In this document: positions 12,011-22,794 of the stretch, piece by piece
How positions within the stretch are numbered: position 1 is the first letter of the stretch
Layout of the letters: the number at the start of each line of letters is the position of its first letter
NCBI GenBank assembly: GCA_021234155.1
Contig: JAJEKV010000021.1
Span: 13,205,760-13,269,759 of the forward strand
Length of the DNA stretch: 64,000 bases
Origin: Isoetes taiwanensis
Taxonomy: Eukaryota > Streptophyta > Lycopodiopsida > Isoetales > Isoetaceae
Direction of reading: 5' to 3'
Program-made: the position numbers and the translations under genes
Notes under the pieces: generated by a model
The model's input: only the letters and a program-made list of their open reading frames with translations
What the model was told of the DNA's origin: nothing
Database searches by the model: none

Positions 12011-12341
12011 CATAACTAAATTCCAATCTTTTGACAATTATGAGTGCAAGATGGTGAAAAAGCTTTGTGGTACGAATGCATTGGCTAATAATCAAAGGCT
12101 GCTTAAAGAAATACATGTTGGTTGCTGTTGATATGTGTTTTGTTGAGATGAGTGATAAACGTTGTTACCATATAGCATAACCAAATTCCAATCTTTTGAC
12201 AATTATGAGTGCAAGATGGTGAAAAAGCTTTATGATACGAATGCATTGGCTAATAATCACAGGCTGCTTAAAGAAATACATGTTGGTTGCTATTGATATG
12301 TGTTTTGTTGTGATGACTGATAAATGTTGTTACTATATGGC
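12011..12341. repeat. Tandem duplication, two copies of about 165 bp
   Basis: The block starting CATAACTAAATTCCAATC at 12011 is repeated starting at 12176 (CATAACCAAATTCCAATC). Each copy contains GACAATTATGAGTGCAAGATGG and GAAATACATGTTGG with few differences. No coding function is recognised. Confidence 0.85.
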
Positions 12342-12604
12342 AACTGAGAGATCTGCATGTGAGAGATCTGCAGCGTCACCAGAATTGCTAATAGCCCTAT
12401 TCATTTTCTGTTGCTCATCAATATGTTTTTGCAACTTAGCCGACCATTTTGGCACCATCGCCATAGCCTTTGGGCACTTTTACAGATGCTACCGAGGTCA
12501 GAAGTGGCACTTCAGCGGAAAATTTAGCATAGGCCTAATTTGAACCATGTGTTCATTACGAATAGGAAAATGCATAAAGCAGTGCCTAGCAGGCAGGGCA
12601 TATA

Positions 12605-12945
12605 GCATGGCGGACGAACCACCGTTTCCACCGTCCCGGATTTGCCCAACCATATCATCAATTTAGAGGCCCTGCATTGTCAAATCTCTGCTTCCCCATG
12701 ATCCCAACGATACCATTTTGTTTATGGAGGCCTTGCTACATACTAAACCCTCTCTTCACGCCTTAATCCAGAGATTTCTTGACAACGAAGAAGAACTAAC
12801 TTGCATAATCGTGGATTACTTCATGGATTTTGTTGTGGATCTTGCAGACAGTCTGAAGATCCCTGTCGTGATTTACTGGCCTAGATCTGCTACTTGGAGC
12901 TGTGTAGATTATTATCTTCCCCTTTTTATCCCTGTCGGCTCTGAA
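12605..12945 (+). pseudogene. UDP-glycosyltransferase N-terminal fragment
   Basis: Plus-strand translation gives TVSTVPDLPNHIINLEAL in one frame, then after a frame change ALIQRFLDNEEELTCIIVDYF and LKIPVVIYWP with a following aromatic-rich stretch ending DYYLPLFIPVG. This matches the N-terminal domain of plant family-1 UGTs (VTCIIxDxFMxWxxDVAxxLGIPxVxFW ... LIxxG). The C-terminal PSPG box that binds the sugar nucleotide is absent. The fragment ends where the TMK-like pseudogene begins on the opposite strand, so the junction is a rearrangement. It is non-functional. Confidence 0.75.
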
Positions 12946-13700
12946 ACCAGGAATTGCACCCACAAGGTGATTGTTCTTCACAGAAATGTTCTGCAATGCT
13001 AGAAGGGAGGTCAGTGATTCGGGAAAAGTACCAACAAATTGATTGTCGTTGAGCTTTAAGTCTTGAAGACCAGCCACATTTCCCAAACCGGGAGGAATAG
13101 TCCCTGAAAACTGGTTTACTTGAAGCCATAGCTTCTCTAGGTTTTGCATGCTTCCCACTGCATGAATCGACCCACTAACTTGCTGATTATTGGCCTGAAA
13201 AACTACCAATCTTGAGCCAGCAAAACTCGAGGGAATGCCCCCCTGCAGATGATTGTAGGCCAGATGCAATTTTTGAAGACTAGTCAGTCATGTTTCCAAG
13301 ATAGTCTGGTATTCCGCCATAGAGCGCCCATCCGGCAAAGTCCATCCACCAGTGCCATTCAACTAGTTATTCTCTAGGTATAACGAAGTAAGATTAGCAA
13401 GACTAACAAAGAAATCTGCCGGTATGGTATCAAAACTGTTACCTCCGCAGTATGCTTCTGTAAGCCATGAAAGACCACTTAAAGATGGAAGACTTCCTGT
13501 GAATTTGTTGTCCTGATTTTGTAGTTGCCTCTATGGCTACCACAGAGTTACCTATGCATTTTACATATTTCCATCTTCCTCCACAAAGATCGTCGCCACT
13601 CCATTTTAGCACATCAGCATTTTTTATTCCTTTCAAAAAGCTCTGTAGCGCAGACACACCTGCTGGATCCGTCAAGCCCCCAATGCCGGTTCAGACGTGA
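12946..13700 (-). pseudogene. TMK-type LRR receptor kinase, ectodomain pseudogene
   Basis: Read on the minus strand, the order is an LRR N-terminal cap (SALQSFLKGIKNADVLKWSG, then CGGRWKYVKCIGNSVVAIE), LRRs with GSLPSLSGLSWL and NSFDTIPADFFVSLANLTSL, and a run with GGIPSSFAGSRL, VSGSIHAVGSMQNLEKLWLQ, NQFSGTIPPGL and NHLVGAIPGF. This spacing is the first LRR block of TMK kinases, plasma-membrane receptors in auxin signalling. Frameshifts break it near 13510 and 13270. The second LRR block, membrane helix and kinase are missing. At about 12946 it runs into an opposite-strand UGT fragment. Confidence 0.8.
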
Positions 13701-13701
13701 T

Positions 13702-14230
13702 AGAAAAGACTAACGTTGTGTAAAAAATCACAAACCAAAACCAGCTTTGCTTCATTATTGAACACAATTCTTATGATCACACAATCTGTTGCTTTATCCG
13801 GATCCCCTTTTTTATATATTCTCAACTTTGTTGGCTCAAGAAATCGCACATTCGCCCCAGTTACTTAGTAAACGACAGGAACTTACAAATCTAGATCAAC
13901 CGAGCTCTGAATACCCACAATTTTTGCTGCTATTAATCGGAAAAAGTTGCGAACAGTTTATGAGTTTATGTGCAGTGGAATCGTTTTGGATGTGGCTTAT
14001 CAGAGCCACACAGTGATTGGGCAATTGACCAGACCTTTTTGGAGCGGATTTAGAGATGAATTGGATGGAGCCGAACCAAATGTTTCAACTGGAGTTGAAA
14101 GGCATTTTTTAGCTGCCTGTTGCTCCGGAATCTGCCATGGCGAGGAGATTCATTTAGCCCAATCTTCGACAGACCAAATAACAGAAAAAAATAGATGTTG
14201 TGTTTGTTGTTCACTTAGTAAGGGCGTTAC
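13702..14230. other. Intergenic DNA, no gene recognised
   Basis: No recognisable coding family. It lies upstream of the TMK-like pseudogene cap exon and may include remnants of its promoter. Confidence 0.4.
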
Positions 14231-14311
14231 CTGTGTTTTGACCATCTCAAAACACTCCGGCGTCTTAGACGCCAAACTAGATCTGGCCAGACTGACCCTC
14301 GGATCCGCCAT
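14231..14311 (-). CDS. Possible first coding exon of an unidentified gene
   Basis: On the minus strand an ATG at 14311 opens a frame beginning MADPRVSLARSSLASKTPEC and running to a GTAACG donor at about 14230. It is preceded by about 220 bp of CT-rich leader-like sequence. No family is recognised and I find no convincing second exon downstream (towards lower coordinates), so this may be a captured or orphan 5' exon. Confidence 0.3.
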
Positions 14312-15097
14312 AGCCAAGAGCAAGTCCAGATCTCCATATCACCATAAAGGGATTGATTGCACTGCATTATATTTGAGTGAGGAGTGAAAAGAAAATTTCC
14401 TACGCTTTTCTGAAGAACTGCAACGAACCTCCAGCAGTAGCAGATCATTCTGTGAGAGCTGATCTCGCCGGAATGGGGCAGAGGAAGTGGAGAGCAGAGC
14501 ATGCGACGGAGGAGATTCATTCAAAGCAGATAAGAACAAAAATGTGGCATCCCTAAGTTTTTTCTTTTTTCTTGAATTTAGAAATGCAATGGGCGCATAC
14601 GTGTCAAGGCCAGGGCTGTCAGCCCAGAAAAAATAGTTCCCTATTTTTTAAGAACAGAAATGCTACTGCTTTATATATGGTATGATAATAAAGTTAGTTG
14701 TGCCATTAATAGTTAATAAAGGTGGGTCCATACTTTTTGGCCTCTCCAAATTAGAAAAGGAACATGGATTTGGATATCAATTCCACCATTCATTCATTTG
14801 GAGAGAAAAGTTTGTGGCCTTAGATAGAAATTAAAGAGGAAAAAAATGGAGCGGAATAGACAAAAATAGTGCCGGTGGTGCCATCATGGGACTTTAAGCA
14901 TTGCTCATTGCTGTTGGCGGTGGGAAAATAGAAGAAAAAGCATGGATGGAAGCTAGGAGGAAGAAGGAGCAACCTAAGGATCGGGCTTAGATGTCACTGC
15001 ATTGACTTCCTTCTGCACAAATTTCCTTTCCTTTCGACAACAAATCCCTTCTTATATAAGAGCATTGTTCATCAAGAAGCAAAGGTTAGTTTTGGAT

Positions 15098-15688
15098 ATG
15101 TTTAGAAAAGCAGGGAAGAAAAAAGAGATTCAATTAGATGGGACAACAACTTCGAGTTCCGATAAGTGTGAGGAGGAGCCTGAGGCATCTACTAAATCTT
15201 CCTTTCAATATAAATGGCTGGAGCAATGGAAGTGGATGCGCTATGACAAGGAGGAGGATGCAATATTTTGTACTACTTGTGAAGTTTATGCGATTTCCAG
15301 TTTTATTTTATCACTATCATATCATGTTATTTTGCTCCTTATTTATCCTCCATAATTTAGTTATTTCTTGTTGATTGTATAGGAAATACTCCAATTTCTA
15401 AAGGTTGGTCATGAAAGTTTAAGATGTGAAGTTTCAATGAGCATGCCAGTGCTTGCTTTCTCAAAGCAAGAGGCTGCTAAGAAACTAGTGAAACCTCTTG
15501 TCGTTGCTGTTCGAAAATCTCTTGATGCTATTGATGGGGCTATAGTGAACTATACCGTGGCATCCAGGTCATTGTCATTCTATGATTTTGAGCACATAAT
15601 GAGCGTCTTCAGTCGGCAGATTGTCCTATTACGAGGCAACTCTATCATGTTGATAAAGCTTGTCAAGAATTTTTTGATCTATCAGTAA
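15098..15688 (+). CDS. Two-exon ORF with zinc-finger-like N-terminus (hAT-transposase-like)
   Basis: Joining 15098-15283 and 15383-15688 through a GT-AG intron gives an open frame of about 163 residues. Exon 1 starts MFRKAGKKKEIQL and includes SFQYKWLEQWKWMRYDKEED followed by AIFCTTC. This resembles the short TTF/BED-type zinc-binding region (W-x-R-Y ... FCxxC) at the N-terminus of plant hAT-type transposases and domesticated relatives. Exon 2 (FLKVGHESLRCEVSMSMPVL ... SFYDFEHIMSVFSRQ) matches no family I know. The hAT catalytic and dimerisation domains are missing, so it is a truncated transposase or a captured fragment. No terminal repeats surround it. The splice join is inferred only from frame continuity. 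Confidence 0.4.
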
Positions 15689-15744
15689 GAGCATTGAGGA
15701 TGATGTAGTTGAGAAACTGAAGAGTAGCCCTTTCTTTGGCTTGC

Positions 15745-16490
15745 ATGATGCCTAAGATTTGTGCACTTTGGTCAGGTGTTCAAACCCTTCTTTAGATGTC
15801 ATTTTTTGATGGGAATTGCTAGGGGTTATATTAATGATGAACCTCGACGTAGTAGAATTATCAATACTGTTGATACATGTTCACTATGGTCCATTCAGTG
15901 CAACTTGATATGGATAGGATATGTAGGTGTCTACTAGACTTGGCTGTCTGGTGACTTCCTAATATGGAACATAAACAAAAAATAAAAAATACTCGTGACT
16001 TCCTAAGGCGAGAGATATCTCTGCCTACAAAGTGTACATGTACCACAAAAGTTTTGCTCAAAGGATGTGTGGTGAGTTGGTGTAGACCTAATGATACCTA
16101 AGATTTGTGCACTTGGTCAAGGGTTCAAACCCTCCTTTAGATGTCATTTTTTAATGGGAGTTGCTAGGGGTTATATTAATGATGAACCTCGATGTAGTAG
16201 AACTTTTTGTTAACATGTTCACTATGGTCCATTGGGCGCAATTCGATATGGATAGGATATCTATGGTCCATTGGGCGCAATTCGATATGGATAGGATATC
16301 TAGGTGTCTACTAGACTTCGCTTTCTGGTGACTTCCTAATATGGACCATAACTGCAGATCAAACACCATCTTCTCCGACGTAGTAGAACTTTCTGTTGAT
16401 AAATGTTCACTATGGTCCATTTGGCGCATCCCGATATGGATAGGATATGTAGGTGTTTACTAGACTTGGTTGTCTGGTGACTTCCTAATA
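15745..16490. repeat. Tandem block of a tRNA-like dispersed repeat
   Basis: A unit containing CCTAAGATTTGTGCACTT, then GGGTTCAAACCCTCC, TAGATGTCATTTTTT, GGGGTTATATTAATGATGAACC and CACTATGGTCCATT ... GGATATGTAGGTGT occurs at about 15747 and 16089, with a third partial copy at about 16385. Inside the second copy a 43-bp piece (CTATGGTCCATTGGGCGCAA ...) is itself duplicated at 16217-16300. GGTTCAAACCC fits the RNA polymerase III B box and GTGGTGAGTTGGTGTAGACC just before it could be an A box, so this may be an old SINE, but no complete SINE with defined ends can be shown. Confidence 0.5.
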
Positions 16491-16499
16491 TGGACCATA

Positions 16500-17300
16500 A
16501 ACTGCAGATCAAACGCCATCTTTATGTTCCCACAATGCCCTCTTCTAGACGGAACTAAAACCATATCTACAATAATAACGTTGCCATTCTCGGGCAAAGC
16601 ACTATAGCATTTTCTCACAATCTGATGGCATTTTTCATCGTCTTAGTCATGCAATATGCTCTGCAATAGACCTAAATCAGTGTATATAATATGAGAATTT
16701 TACTCATGTTAGTATTAAGTTACTTAGCTTAATGAAAATGGCGTCTACAAAAGGAATGGTTTCAAATGTGTCTCCATCCATAATCGTCACACTTGTAGGA
16801 ACAAAAATCAGTCTAGAATAGACACTTATAATTTTCAAAGTTCAAAGTTTTATAGAATAAGATCTTCAACCTTTCGATTTGCCATAGAGATGACATGTAG
16901 CAGATCAAAGCAAATAACTTGAATATCAGGATAAGTCTACATGGTTTTTGAAGCCTGAACACCAATGTTTCCATCTACATCAGTAAGCACTTTGATATTC
17001 TTAAGACCATCATAATTTTCCAAAATAGTGCCCATGTATTACATGATAATTTCCGCCATAGCCATCTTGAAATGGTATGGTTCTAGGCAGGATCCTTTTT
17101 TGTAAGCTCTTGGCCGCTAAGCTCCTGCTCAAGAACTTTGTTACCAATGTTTACCGAAGCATTCAAAAAGGTATGCTCTATAACAAACCATATGCTTCAA
17201 CAGTCAATGCTCAGGCTTTCTGGCAGCTAAAGAAGTACCTGCACTAGCCGCTCCACTCGAAAACATGGTCGGTGCGCCCTCATCTGCCTTGCTATCAGTT
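16500..17300 (-). pseudogene. O-methyltransferase pseudogene (COMT family)
   Basis: Minus-strand order follows plant caffeate-type O-methyltransferases. A degraded middle region is followed by YMGTILENYDGLKNIKVLTD and VDGNIGVQ (the SAM-binding DxGGGxG region, degraded), YPDIQVICFDLLHVI, GDTFETIPFVDAIFIK, then, after an apparent intron around 16640-16740, ILHD-stop-DDEKCHQIVRKC and ALPENGNVIIVDMVLVPS. The tryptophan of the catalytic HDW motif is a stop (TAA), two glycines of the SAM motif are lost, and more stops occur, so it cannot work. The terminal 105 bp are nearly identical to 9965-10070. Confidence 0.8.
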
Positions 17301-17567
17301 CGTGCCTTTTCAATGGAAAGGGGTTTTGTTCCTGGCCCTCCGACCAATCTTGCCCAATCTCATTTTAGCCATTAAATTTCATTTAAATCAAAAGGACTTT
17401 TTCCCTAGCTTTAAAATTCCAGTCCCAAAAAATTATTTTTGATTAAAGGCTTTTTTTTCCAACAAATTTTATTATAAAACGCATTTGCAAACGTAGTTTG
17501 TTTGAGTCCCATAGGCCAATCGGTCTCTATGAACAATAAAAATACATTCTATACTATTCTTTTTCGG

Positions 17568-17760
17568 TTGCCCCTAGAGGGGCAATTCCTTGCTCATGTG
17601 GGTTTTTGGCATGTTCGTAGTGTATGCCAGCATATGCCTAGAATATGCCAAAAACTGCTCCAAACTTGCTGTAAGCTGTAAATTGTCGGTCATCACTGTT
17701 GCTGGGCGGGTGCTATGCAAACCGGCTAGCTGGAAGAAGGAAGGATGCATGGAGGCTATC
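17568..17760. repeat. Module C, copy 1 (second copy at 21473-21650)
   Basis: TTGCCCCTAGAGGGGCAATTCCTTG ... CATGTGGGTTTTTGGCATGT ... AAACCGGCTAGCTGG recurs diverged at 21473-21650 in the same orientation. Both contain a CCCCTAG(G/A)GGGG palindrome at the left edge, so this may be a terminus of a mobile element. Just before it, CCCATAGGCCAATCGGTCTC at about 17509 recurs at 37566. Confidence 0.55.
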
Positions 17761-18599
17761 GGCACGGCAAGCCTGTCTTTTTCCTCTCTTTTTTTCGCTA
17801 CAGCTCATTCCGTGATGGCCAAGGAATGATTATACTATTAGGTTGTGTAACCTTTCTCTACCTACAACAAGTGAGTCTTCTGCTTCCGCTGGTGTTATGC
17901 TTGATGAGCCCCTGGTCACATTTCAAGGGAAAAATGTATTTCGAGATGTTGATCATAAATGGCGTTCTAGCATTTTTTGTTACCATAGGATCCTGGGTCG
18001 AATGCTTGCATGTGATTTTGCATCGAGTAGGTTAGAATAGATGAGATTGAAGAGCATTTTTGGATTATAATTTGCGTGCCTGATTGATATGCAGCTCAAG
18101 CTATAGAAATTCCTTTGTTACATCCATACACAGCTGGGCATGCATTTTGGCTAAAGCACAGAATGAGCTTCGCCATTGCGGGAAGCACAGTGAGGTTGAT
18201 AAATCTTGCAATTCCATATTCTTTAGTATTACAAGCACAATGGGCGCAGAAATACTATTCCGACATTATGGATGCTCTCAATTCTACATGTATAGCATGT
18301 TCGGTGTTGTTTTAAATTGCAATTTAGGGTTGTACAAATCTAAAAAGAATAATCGCTTATACAGGCCCAACGTAGCAAGAATTGCGGATCCAAAATATTT
18401 TGAACATGGCCTATATGCCATATTTGCAAGCAATAATGATTATCGATTTGCTCTGTTAAATATAAATCTCAACCTAAGCTAAGTCCAGCTCCATCTTGTG
18501 CCATGGGTTGTGAAAATAATAGGGCTACTATCGGAATAATGCATCCTTTTTATTCTCTTTTCTATGTTACATTCTTGGACCACATTTTTCTGATTTCTT

Positions 18600-18865
18600 C
18601 ACATGAAATCCGCCCAAGATTTCTCTAGATTCCTCAAGATTCTATGTAGATTCTTCTAGGTTCTATAAAGATTCCATAAAATTCTCCAAGATTCCATAAA
18701 GATTCCTTTAAGTCTCAATGATTTTGTGAAGATTCCCTTAGATTCCCATAGATTACCAAAGATTCTCTTCAGATTCCCCTAGATTCCCTAAGATTCTATT
18801 GAGATTCCCCTAGATTCCCAAGTATTATCCTAAGATTCCTCTAGATTATCCATGTTTCTATGTAA
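18600..18865. repeat. GATTCC/AGATTC array (inverted copy of the GAATCT arrays)
   Basis: Irregular repeats of CTAGATTCC, AAGATTC and AAAGATTCC occur about every 15-17 bases. This is the reverse-complement orientation of the GAATCT arrays at 26588-29740. Confidence 0.85.
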
Positions 18866-19531
18866 GGACAATTATGGAATGGCCTCATGCTTGGAATGTC
18901 ATGGAATATTAATTACTTGTTAGGAATTACTATTGGTGACCCTCCATTAGCACCCATAAAGGTGATGGTTATGTGCGTCGTGGCTTTATGTGCCATGATT
19001 GGCATGTAAGCACCACGAAGATGTAATAGCATTGCACATGCTTATTACATACAAGGAATTTATTGCGGCGATGAACATTTCTTTAGCTCCGTACTTGTGC
19101 GGTTGGGCACATTCTTAACGCTCAAGGTTTAGAAGTGCAATGCTTGCTTAATAATGAATTTGTATCAGCTCAAAACTGTTTGCTTGTAAGGTTTATCTAT
19201 TGAAAGAGAACTACCTAGAAAGAGCAAAAGAAATACATCTTTTAATTATTCCATAATTGTTTCAATTATTTTCAAATTGTAAATTGTGAACTAGAAAGTT
19301 TTATTTTTGTTTACAAGCGATTTGTTGTTGTTATTGTCAAGAACACCACTAGAGCTGTTTGTTCGTCTGAACCAATTGACCAAGTTTGTGAATTTCGACT
19401 GCTCTAGCCCCCTGGCTTACCAGAAACTAATCTCCTGGACTTCTAGCGACCTTTTGCCAGTATGGGTTTGTAAGGTATTTGATGGGTCAGAACGAAGATA
19501 GACCGACAGAAACAGAGGTGATGGCTAGACG

Positions 19532-21020
19532 TGTGACGCTTCCAGAATCTATACGATGCTCCCATCATACCGATATGGGAAATTCCCCTCCTATTGCAAC
19601 TACATCACGATAGAAAGGCCCTCCGTCTAACTCGGACCACTTGGGATGGCCTGTTCGGGTGAGGAACACGGAGGTGTCATTCGTCCCACGTTCTCTATGG
19701 GAATCCCATACAGCGGAAGCATACATACATGCTAACACACATCAATCATGCTCAAAATAATATACCACCACGAAGGGTATTTCATCCATCATCATCCACA
19801 TGGTAATACAAGCACAAGATAACATAAGCAATATACTATAACCAAAGGCTCTACCCTGGGCTCAGACTCCATGGGGTCGACTGACTGTCAGAACCTCAAG
19901 ATAACAGCAGACAGAGGTATAACATGGCATTGGTTGGCATTGAATAATGGCTAAGGTAGTCCACTCCATTCGCCCCTCCTGTGCACATTTGCAGATAGGC
20001 TGAAACAGGCTATGGCGTGATTGTAGCCTTCCGGAGACGCAATTTCATGGAGTCACTTTATGAGACTACTCCGGGTGACATCTTCCCGGTCCGACGAGGC
20101 AGGTCAGGGAGGCGTCCTCTCCCCGAGCACGATGGATTCTTAGGTGTATTAGAGAATGTGTGCCTCCTTAGCGACCCCCGCATCTGTACCCGACTTGAAC
20201 CCCCTAAAATCCATGGGCCGCCTCAGCGCACCCATCGAGCCCAGGACGTCCATATAGGCACATTTCCTGCGGCATAGGAGGTGTCAAACCCATACCAGGC
20301 CCCAAAGCGAGGACCGACAATAAGTCTAGCACACTGTAGGAGTCCTGTAGCCACGCTAGGCAAGACCACACCCCGCTTCACCATCGTAGCCATTATCTGG
20401 TGCTGAATCACGATATAGCATCCACAGCCAGGTGGGCTCTTGTGCACACGCCGCAATTACTGGGTCTGAAGGTACTAGCTAGAGACATCTCTACTTCTAG
20501 GAAGCTTTCAGGTCTCTACCCTCCCTTAACCCCAGACACACAGGAGAAACAGAAATAAAGAGCACAATCATAATCAAAGTATCCATCATCATCTTAGTAA
20601 CACATAAAGAGAAATTAACCATTCCATCTAATCAGAGAAGGGTTAGCTGAAGCACATAATATCTAGGGACTAACCGGTCTCTTGACTAGAGCCATTGTCA
20701 CGAAAGGCTTCCATTCTTCAAGTCTGGTTGCAGTAGCTGGTAGCTCCTCCTTCCTCCAACTCTCCCCAAATCGATTTGGGGCAGAATTGGGAGTAGGACC
20801 CCAATTTGCCCTCCAAACTTAGCAAGTTCCCCCTGGCCAATCGATTTGAGTTAGGTGGCACTGCCTAGTTGGCTGACTTTTATGAATTAATAACCTAGTT
20901 AGCTTAATTAGGTTATTTACTCACTACTATTTTAGCATAGCTAATAAAAACCCTTTTTAGGTTAGTCCAAGTTATCCCCTATCGACCTATAATGGTGATG
21001 TGTTATAGTATGTATATCAT
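19532..21020 (-). repeat. 3' LTR of the outer chromovirus, main part
   Basis: It starts TGTGACGCTTCCAGAATC and follows the 5' LTR (39673 onward) base for base with scattered differences. Where the 5' LTR is interrupted after CCTCCTTAAA, this copy continues directly into CCCCAGACACACAGGAG, which reveals the empty site. Homology stops after ATAGTATGTATATCAT at 21020. The last 33 bases of this LTR are at 29983-30015. Confidence 0.8.
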
Positions 21021-21033
21021 TATATTGATTATT

Positions 21034-21447
21034 CTATGTGTCCCAGGAAAACGATGCACCCATGGTTTATATAATGTGCTAAAAATATGTGACATGCTTC
21101 TTTACCGTCGGATTGGGGGCACTGGTTAAGTGGCGTGACATGGGCCATTGGATTATGGATGGGTCATGCATGGGACATATATGGCCATGCATGGGGGCAT
21201 GCAACACATCTCTAGACCATCAGATCAAAAAGGGGAGGCGAAATCATGGCCCTTATTTTTACTAGGAAGGTGCAAGGAAGCTTCCTCCAAAGTGGATTTG
21301 GTGTAACCAATCTCAACCGTTAGATCAAACGGGGCAGGAGAAATCCTAGCCATTCATTTTTTTATTAAATTAAAGTTTTTTATATTAAAGGGGTGAGGTG
21401 TCACCCTTATTTAATGAAATGGTAATGAGGTGGCACCCCATTAATTA
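21034..21447. repeat. Module A, copy 1
   Basis: TTCTATGTGTCCCAGGAAAA ... CACCCCATTAATTATGAAGC recurs nearly identically at 27066-27480 and, truncated at the start, at 28306-28655. It includes GCCATTGGATTATGGATGGG and CAACCGTTAGATCAAA. The right edge is the hairpin-like GAAGCTTTCATGGAAGCTTCC (21448-21469). Confidence 0.9.
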
Positions 21448-21732
21448 TGAAGCTTTCATGGAAGCTTCCCTTTTTGGGTTGCCCCTAGGGGGGCAAGCCC
21501 TTGTTGATGTGGGTTTATGGCATATTTCAGGTATATGCCAATATATGCCAGGAATATACCCATGACTGCTAAAAACTTAGTATAGGGTGTAAACTGGCGG
21601 TGGCCCCTGTTACTGCACAGCCACTTTGAAACCGGCTAACTGGCGTCCAAATTTGTCGATGGGTTTTGGGTATAATCCTTGAAGAATGGGCAGATTGGAC
21701 CAATCTAAGAAAAATCAGAGCCAGACAGAGCA

Positions 21733-22790
21733 ACAGAGTGCTTAGATACGAAAGGGCAACAGAGTTGGAAGGTTGCGGTTAGTAGTGGCGGTAGGTGTTT
21801 GTATTGTGGTAATAGTTTCTACATATTGCATCTGGAAAAGAAGATAAAAAAAAGTCAAGGCCACTCGGGAACGTGGATCTCTAGAAGGTAAGCTAAATTT
21901 CCCATAACTCATCCATGTTCTTATTCCTGTAATCCAAATGCGAAGCAATCAACATGGCATGTAAATAATTCAGATGGTTTTTCTTGCTTTTTCGTTTCAT
22001 TTGGAAGACTTAAATAATTAGTTGGAGGGTAGTTGCAATGATTATGTTTCCATGCCTCTTAGACATCCTTGTTTCCTTGCCATATTCCACTATTCTGTAT
22101 AAAGACTCTCATAGACAGATTTGTGCTTTTTCCATTGCTTTTTTAACATATGCTTGTATCCTTGCCATTTTTCACCAAGGAATCTTACCATGGTTTGTGT
22201 TTAGCACGAAAGTACTCCTGAAGCAAGGAATCAACATGGTCATGCAAATAATTTAGAGTGCTCTTTTTCTCTATTTGGATCCTTCACAGTTAAAACAGCC
22301 AGATGTTGCATTAATATCATTGGTAAGTAATGTCATAAGCCAACTCATTGCCAACATGCAAGGACGAACAAACCTTGGTTACTCTAGAATGAGTCCGTAT
22401 GTTGCACTGATGCTATAACCCTAGTTTGACTTCTTCATACTACACTTATTCTTCCTAGTTAGTCACAAATCTCTCATCGTCGTTCACATTCTTTTTTATT
22501 TATTAAGCTAAACCGGTCCTTATGTTTTACATGGATGATACAATTCTACTTCTACCTCTTTATACTGCACTTATGATTCTAATTCTTACTAATGCTCTTG
22601 TTATGGAGATACAACATTCTATTTCTATTGGTTAGGCTGATAATGCCTAAGTAAAATTTCATGCAGCTTACATGTTCTTTCTTAATAGATGGTGTAATCC
22701 CATTGTCTTACGATGACTTAAAGTCTGCAACTAATAACTTTGATGAAGCAAATGCAATCGGCCAGGGTGGCTTTGGAAAAGTGTATAAGC
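21733..22790 (+). pseudogene. Cysteine-rich receptor-like kinase fragment (membrane helix and kinase start)
   Basis: At 21755-21850 a frame encodes a membrane helix (VGRLRLVVAVGVCIVVIVST, then CIWKRR), followed by a frameshift in an A-run and a GTAAG donor near 21889. At about 22689 an exon after an AG acceptor reads DGVIPLSYDDLKSATNNFDE and then IGQGGFGKVYK. The second peptide is the juxtamembrane segment and glycine-rich ATP loop of DUF26/CRK-type receptor kinases. The extracellular domains and everything after the P-loop are missing, so this is a captured or decayed fragment. The context is the repeat insertion inside an LTR, which favours capture. Confidence 0.7.
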
Positions 22791-22794
22791 ACTA

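Noticed and set aside
17745-18482. Plus-strand ORFs of 65-132 codons
   Set aside because: They overlap in several frames, match no family and lie between repeat modules.
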